Shown: positions 61,542-64,000 of the stretch, piece by piece
Numbering within the stretch: the stretch's first letter is position 1
Layout of the letters: each line of letters opens with the position of its first letter
Virus record (IMG/VR): IMGVR_UViG_3300003322_000571
Coordinates: 124,001 to 188,000 of that record
Length of the DNA stretch: 64,000 nucleotides
Reading direction: 5' to 3' (one strand)
From: a virus
Notes under the pieces: model-generated
What the model saw: the letters and a program-made list of their open reading frames with translations, nothing else
What the model was told of the DNA's origin: nothing
Databases searched by the model: none
Program-made: the position numbers and the translations under genes

Positions 61542-62129
61542 ATGAAACTGACGTTGCGCCAAGCTCACAAGATCGTTGACAAGATCAACGCACGACTCGT
61601 CGAAGTTAACGTAGATGCAAACCCGACGCTGTCGGCGTATAACATCACCGATCCGGCGGTTGCTTTGGACGAAGCTAAGAAGGCGTTCGAAGCTGAACTC
61701 GGCCGATACATGTCGTTGATCGCCGCCCGTTCGTTCATTCGTGCACAAGTCGCGTACGCAAACGCACATGAAGTCGACACGCTGGTTGCTCGCCGTAAGG
61801 CTTCGCTCGATATCATCGCGAAGTACCGTTCGGTCAAGGAATCGTACAACGAACGTGCTCTGGCAACGCCTGAAGCACTTGGTGCAAAGGTTAATGCAGT
61901 TCTTGAAGCTGCAAAGACAACGACGTCGCTGTACGGGTCGACTGACCAAATCACGGTCAGCGTGATGGACAAGCAGTACGTCGCTGATCTGGACGACAAG
62001 ATCCAGAGCCTGCAGTTGACGATCGAAGCGATCGAAGATCAACTGACGACGGCAAACGCCAGCACGACGATCGAACTGCAAGAAGACGTTCGTCTCGTCC
62101 TGGTTAACGAGAAGATTTTGGGAGAGTGA
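61542..62129 (+). CDS. Coiled-coil phage protein (195 aa)
   Basis: SD AAGGA. The MKLTLRQAHKIVDKINARL start recurs in phage proteins. Helical throughout with a long C-terminal coiled coil. GC-richer than its neighbours. Function unknown. Confidence 0.83.
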   Translation: MKLTLRQAHKIVDKINARLVEVNVDANPTLSAYNITDPAVALDEAKKAFEAELGRYMSLIAARSFIRAQVAYANAHEVDTLVARRKASLDIIAKYRSVKESYNERALATPEALGAKVNAVLEAAKTTTSLYGSTDQITVSVMDKQYVADLDDKIQSLQLTIEAIEDQLTTANASTTIELQEDVRLVLVNEKILGE

Positions 62130-62408
62130 TCTCACACGCGAAGTGGACCAGCTTCGAATCGAGGACTACAGCGTTTTTCTTTCGCAAGAAAGAACAACAA
62201 CCACCTTAATGGCAACTGGTCTCTTGTTATACGTGCGCTAATTACACCCTGTTTGTTGGATTGATGGATAGTCGTACGTTCTCAGGCCTCTAATTGTTAG
62301 ATTGTGCAATTGTTTGATTGTCAGAAATTGTACCTTCTTTCGTTGTCTACCACTTCGCACCTGATGTAAAAAGCCGGCTAAACACCGGCTTTTCTTATTG
62401 GAGAAAAC
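62130..62408 (+). other. Gene-free segment ending in a terminator
   Basis: 279 nt. A short CTTTC/GAAAG hairpin near 62170, several TTGATTG/AATTGT stretches, and a terminator at 62368. No promoter of the usual type was found, although the gene at 62409 must have one or read through. Confidence 0.5.
62368..62396 (+). terminator. Rho-independent terminator
   Basis: Stem AAAAGCCGG/CCGGCTTTT, then CTTATT. Confidence 0.85.
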
Positions 62409-63161
62409 ATGTCACACCTTTCATTTGTTTCGTACACTGGTGCGGACGATAACACAAACGTAGAAGCACTTGCACGTTTTGTCGAAGGAAACTCACCTAC
62501 GCCTCTTTCCAAAAACGTTGAGATTGCATTGCTGTACTTCCCGGAAAAGGAAGGTCAGAACCGTAATCCAACAAAGAATAAGCGGCTTGAGATCATTGAA
62601 GCGCTTCCAAGGCACAATCTTGCAGTCCATCTCTGCGGTGAGCAAGTGTTTCGACAGATTCTCGAAAACGACAAAGATGTGTTCGATGAACTCGATCAGT
62701 ATAGTCGCATTCAGTTGAACATCAATGCTCGGAAACAGTTGTTTACGCCGCAGGAAGTCGAAGATGTGTATTACACATTGTGGAACCGTGATTATCAATT
62801 GATCTTGCAACACCACGAGAGCACACGATTCATTGTTGAAGATTTTGCGTACTCTCGTTTCCGTACGGGGTATAACGTTCCGCACATTTTGTTTGATACA
62901 TCTCGCGGAAAGGGAATTGCACCTGAAATCGTGCCGCATCCTTTGCCGTGGTTGTCGTGCGGTTACGCCGGCGGTCTTAACAAAGACAACATTGCAACTG
63001 TGCGTTGTGATGTCGAAGCAATCTATCAACACATTGAGAACAGTATTACGAGCTACATTGGTGAATTTTGGATGGATCTGGAAACGGGTGCTCGAACCAA
63101 TAACGAATTTGACCTTGACGTTTGCCAACAAATCCAGGATGCTGTCAGCATTACAAAATAA
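62409..63161 (+). CDS. Conserved phage TIM-barrel-like protein (250 aa)
   Basis: SD TTGGAG. Alternating strand-helix pattern with NVEIALLYFPEKEGQNRNPT, LAVHLCGEQVF, IQLNINARKQLF, ILFDTSRGKGI and LSCGYAGGLN, like the TrpF-type phosphoribosylanthranilate isomerase barrel reported in phages. The isomerase catalytic Cys and Asp are not clear, so the reaction is unassigned. Confidence 0.83.
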   Translation: MSHLSFVSYTGADDNTNVEALARFVEGNSPTPLSKNVEIALLYFPEKEGQNRNPTKNKRLEIIEALPRHNLAVHLCGEQVFRQILENDKDVFDELDQYSRIQLNINARKQLFTPQEVEDVYYTLWNRDYQLILQHHESTRFIVEDFAYSRFRTGYNVPHILFDTSRGKGIAPEIVPHPLPWLSCGYAGGLNKDNIATVRCDVEAIYQHIENSITSYIGEFWMDLETGARTNNEFDLDVCQQIQDAVSITK

Positions 63162-63176
63162 GAGGGAAGACCCGTA

Positions 63177-63740
63177 ATGCTATTCGCCATTTCAGGTTCA
63201 CAAGGAACCGGTAAGAGCACATTGCTGAACGCACTTAACTACCCGACTATCGAGCGAAAAACGTCTCGTTCGATTCTTGCGGATTGGGGTGTGACGCTTT
63301 CGCAAGTAAATAACGACCGACCGCTAACGATCAAATTTCAAGACGAAATCCTGCTACGCAAAGTACAGGATGAAAAAGATGCGGTCGACTCGAGTGAAAT
63401 CTACTTCACCGAACGCACATATGCCGATCTGTTTGTTTATGCGCTTGTTGCAATTGGCAAGGATAACGAATACAGTGATTGGCTCGATGATTATTACCAT
63501 CGCTGTGCGGAAGCACAAAAATCGTACCAACGTGTGTTCTATCTAACCGGTGGTCATTTTCGCCCTGTAAACGACGGTGTTCGCGCTATCAACCAGCATT
63601 ACAGCAAGATGGTTGATATGACGATGCTCGAATACACGAAGCGGATGTTTGACCTAGGTGGTGGACTTCAATTCATTGATACGCCTGATATCAATGAGCG
63701 CGTACGATTGGTCCAGCAACAAGTTCAAATCCAACAATAA
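63177..63740 (+). CDS. P-loop ATPase/kinase (AAA_28-like)
   Basis: 187 residues, SD GAGGGAAG. Walker A GSQGTGKST (residues 7-15); a TERTYADLFVYAL segment could be the Walker B/lid region and HFRPVNDGVRA a later substrate loop. Size and order fit small NadR/AAA_28-type phage kinases. The substrate is unknown. Confidence 0.85.
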   Translation: MLFAISGSQGTGKSTLLNALNYPTIERKTSRSILADWGVTLSQVNNDRPLTIKFQDEILLRKVQDEKDAVDSSEIYFTERTYADLFVYALVAIGKDNEYSDWLDDYYHRCAEAQKSYQRVFYLTGGHFRPVNDGVRAINQHYSKMVDMTMLEYTKRMFDLGGGLQFIDTPDINERVRLVQQQVQIQQ

Positions 63741-63755
63741 GAGAAACGTTTTTAT

Positions 63756-64000
63756 ATGTCCAATAACGAAGGTAAGTACCTGAAGCAAGCTGGCGGCCGA
63801 CTGTTCCGCTTTAATGATTACTCGAAGCACATGCCTCACCTCAAGTTCGAGTATGACGAGGACTACTACCCTGAAGATAGCGATCTGCCAGATCCACAGA
63901 TTGATCCGTTCATCCCTGGTCTTCGTGTCGAACTAAACAAGGTCGGCGTTAACGGCGTCCATCTTCCTATCAAGTTCCTCCGTCGGGACGGTACGGTGCA
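63756..64000 (+). CDS. Possible GTP cyclohydrolase (FolE2-like), N-terminus
   Basis: 81 residues before the window ends. VELNKVGVNGVHLPIKFLRR followed by DGTVQ resembles the first strand of FolE2/MptA (VGV..VR.P...), the enzyme that starts 7-deazaguanine and folate pathways. Only the N-terminus is visible, so this is tentative. It would fit the QueD-like gene at 58944. Confidence 0.7.
   Translation, partial: MSNNEGKYLKQAGGRLFRFNDYSKHMPHLKFEYDEDYYPEDSDLPDPQIDPFIPGLRVELNKVGVNGVHLPIKFLRRDGTV

Overview
The window looks like part of a large tailed-phage (myovirus-type) genome. It has densely packed small genes, a peptidase-S74 tail fibre, two phage-borne tRNA genes, and many conserved phage proteins of unknown function. 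Three T4-type late promoters (TATAAATA or close) suggest T4-like late transcription. More than fifty consensus sigma70 promoters suggest early genes are read by host RNA polymerase. The host is probably a Gram-negative proteobacterium of fairly high GC: five or six likely highly expressed genes are much more GC-rich than their neighbours, and one gene encodes a type IV prepilin-like protein. No plasmid, insertion sequence or CRISPR array was seen. Most functional calls rest on motifs read by eye; no database was searched.

Layout. 1-1.5 kb: two tandem tail-fibre genes on the minus strand, the second cut by the window edge. 1.6-3.9 kb: plus-strand genes led by a PPP-family phosphatase. 3.9-10.1 kb: a tight minus-strand operon with a MazG-type pyrophosphohydrolase, five small membrane proteins and five tandem copies of one Cys-containing family. 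10.1-11.55 kb: a gene-free, repeat-rich divergent region. 11.55-42 kb: about 75 very small genes on the plus strand, nearly every gene or pair with its own TTGACA-17-TATACT type promoter, often with a terminator too. A SprT-like protease gene sits on the opposite strand at 21.1-21.6 kb.

42-60 kb: longer overlapping operons with few promoters. These include four tandem copies of a second Cys-containing family, three small membrane proteins, an ACP-like protein, an L7/L12-like protein, a PTH2-like protein, a QueD-like T-fold protein, a macro-domain protein and an I78-like inhibitor. 60.1-60.5 kb: tRNA-Ala(TGC) and tRNA-Pro(TGG). 60.5-64 kb: a Rap1a-like exported protein, a TIM-barrel-like protein, a P-loop ATPase and the start of a possible FolE2-type GTP cyclohydrolase.

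The most striking feature is the promoter architecture of the 13-42 kb block. In about 25 promoters the -10 box lies inside or next to an inverted repeat whose arms differ in sequence from promoter to promoter but still pair, up to 13 of 13 bp. Other points of interest are the phage prepilin, a family of four regulators sharing a GAxTYY-like C-terminal module and often preceded by tandem promoters, a probable leaderless TraR/DksA gene, a three-copy intergenic repeat, and two long structured gene-free segments that may be RNA genes.
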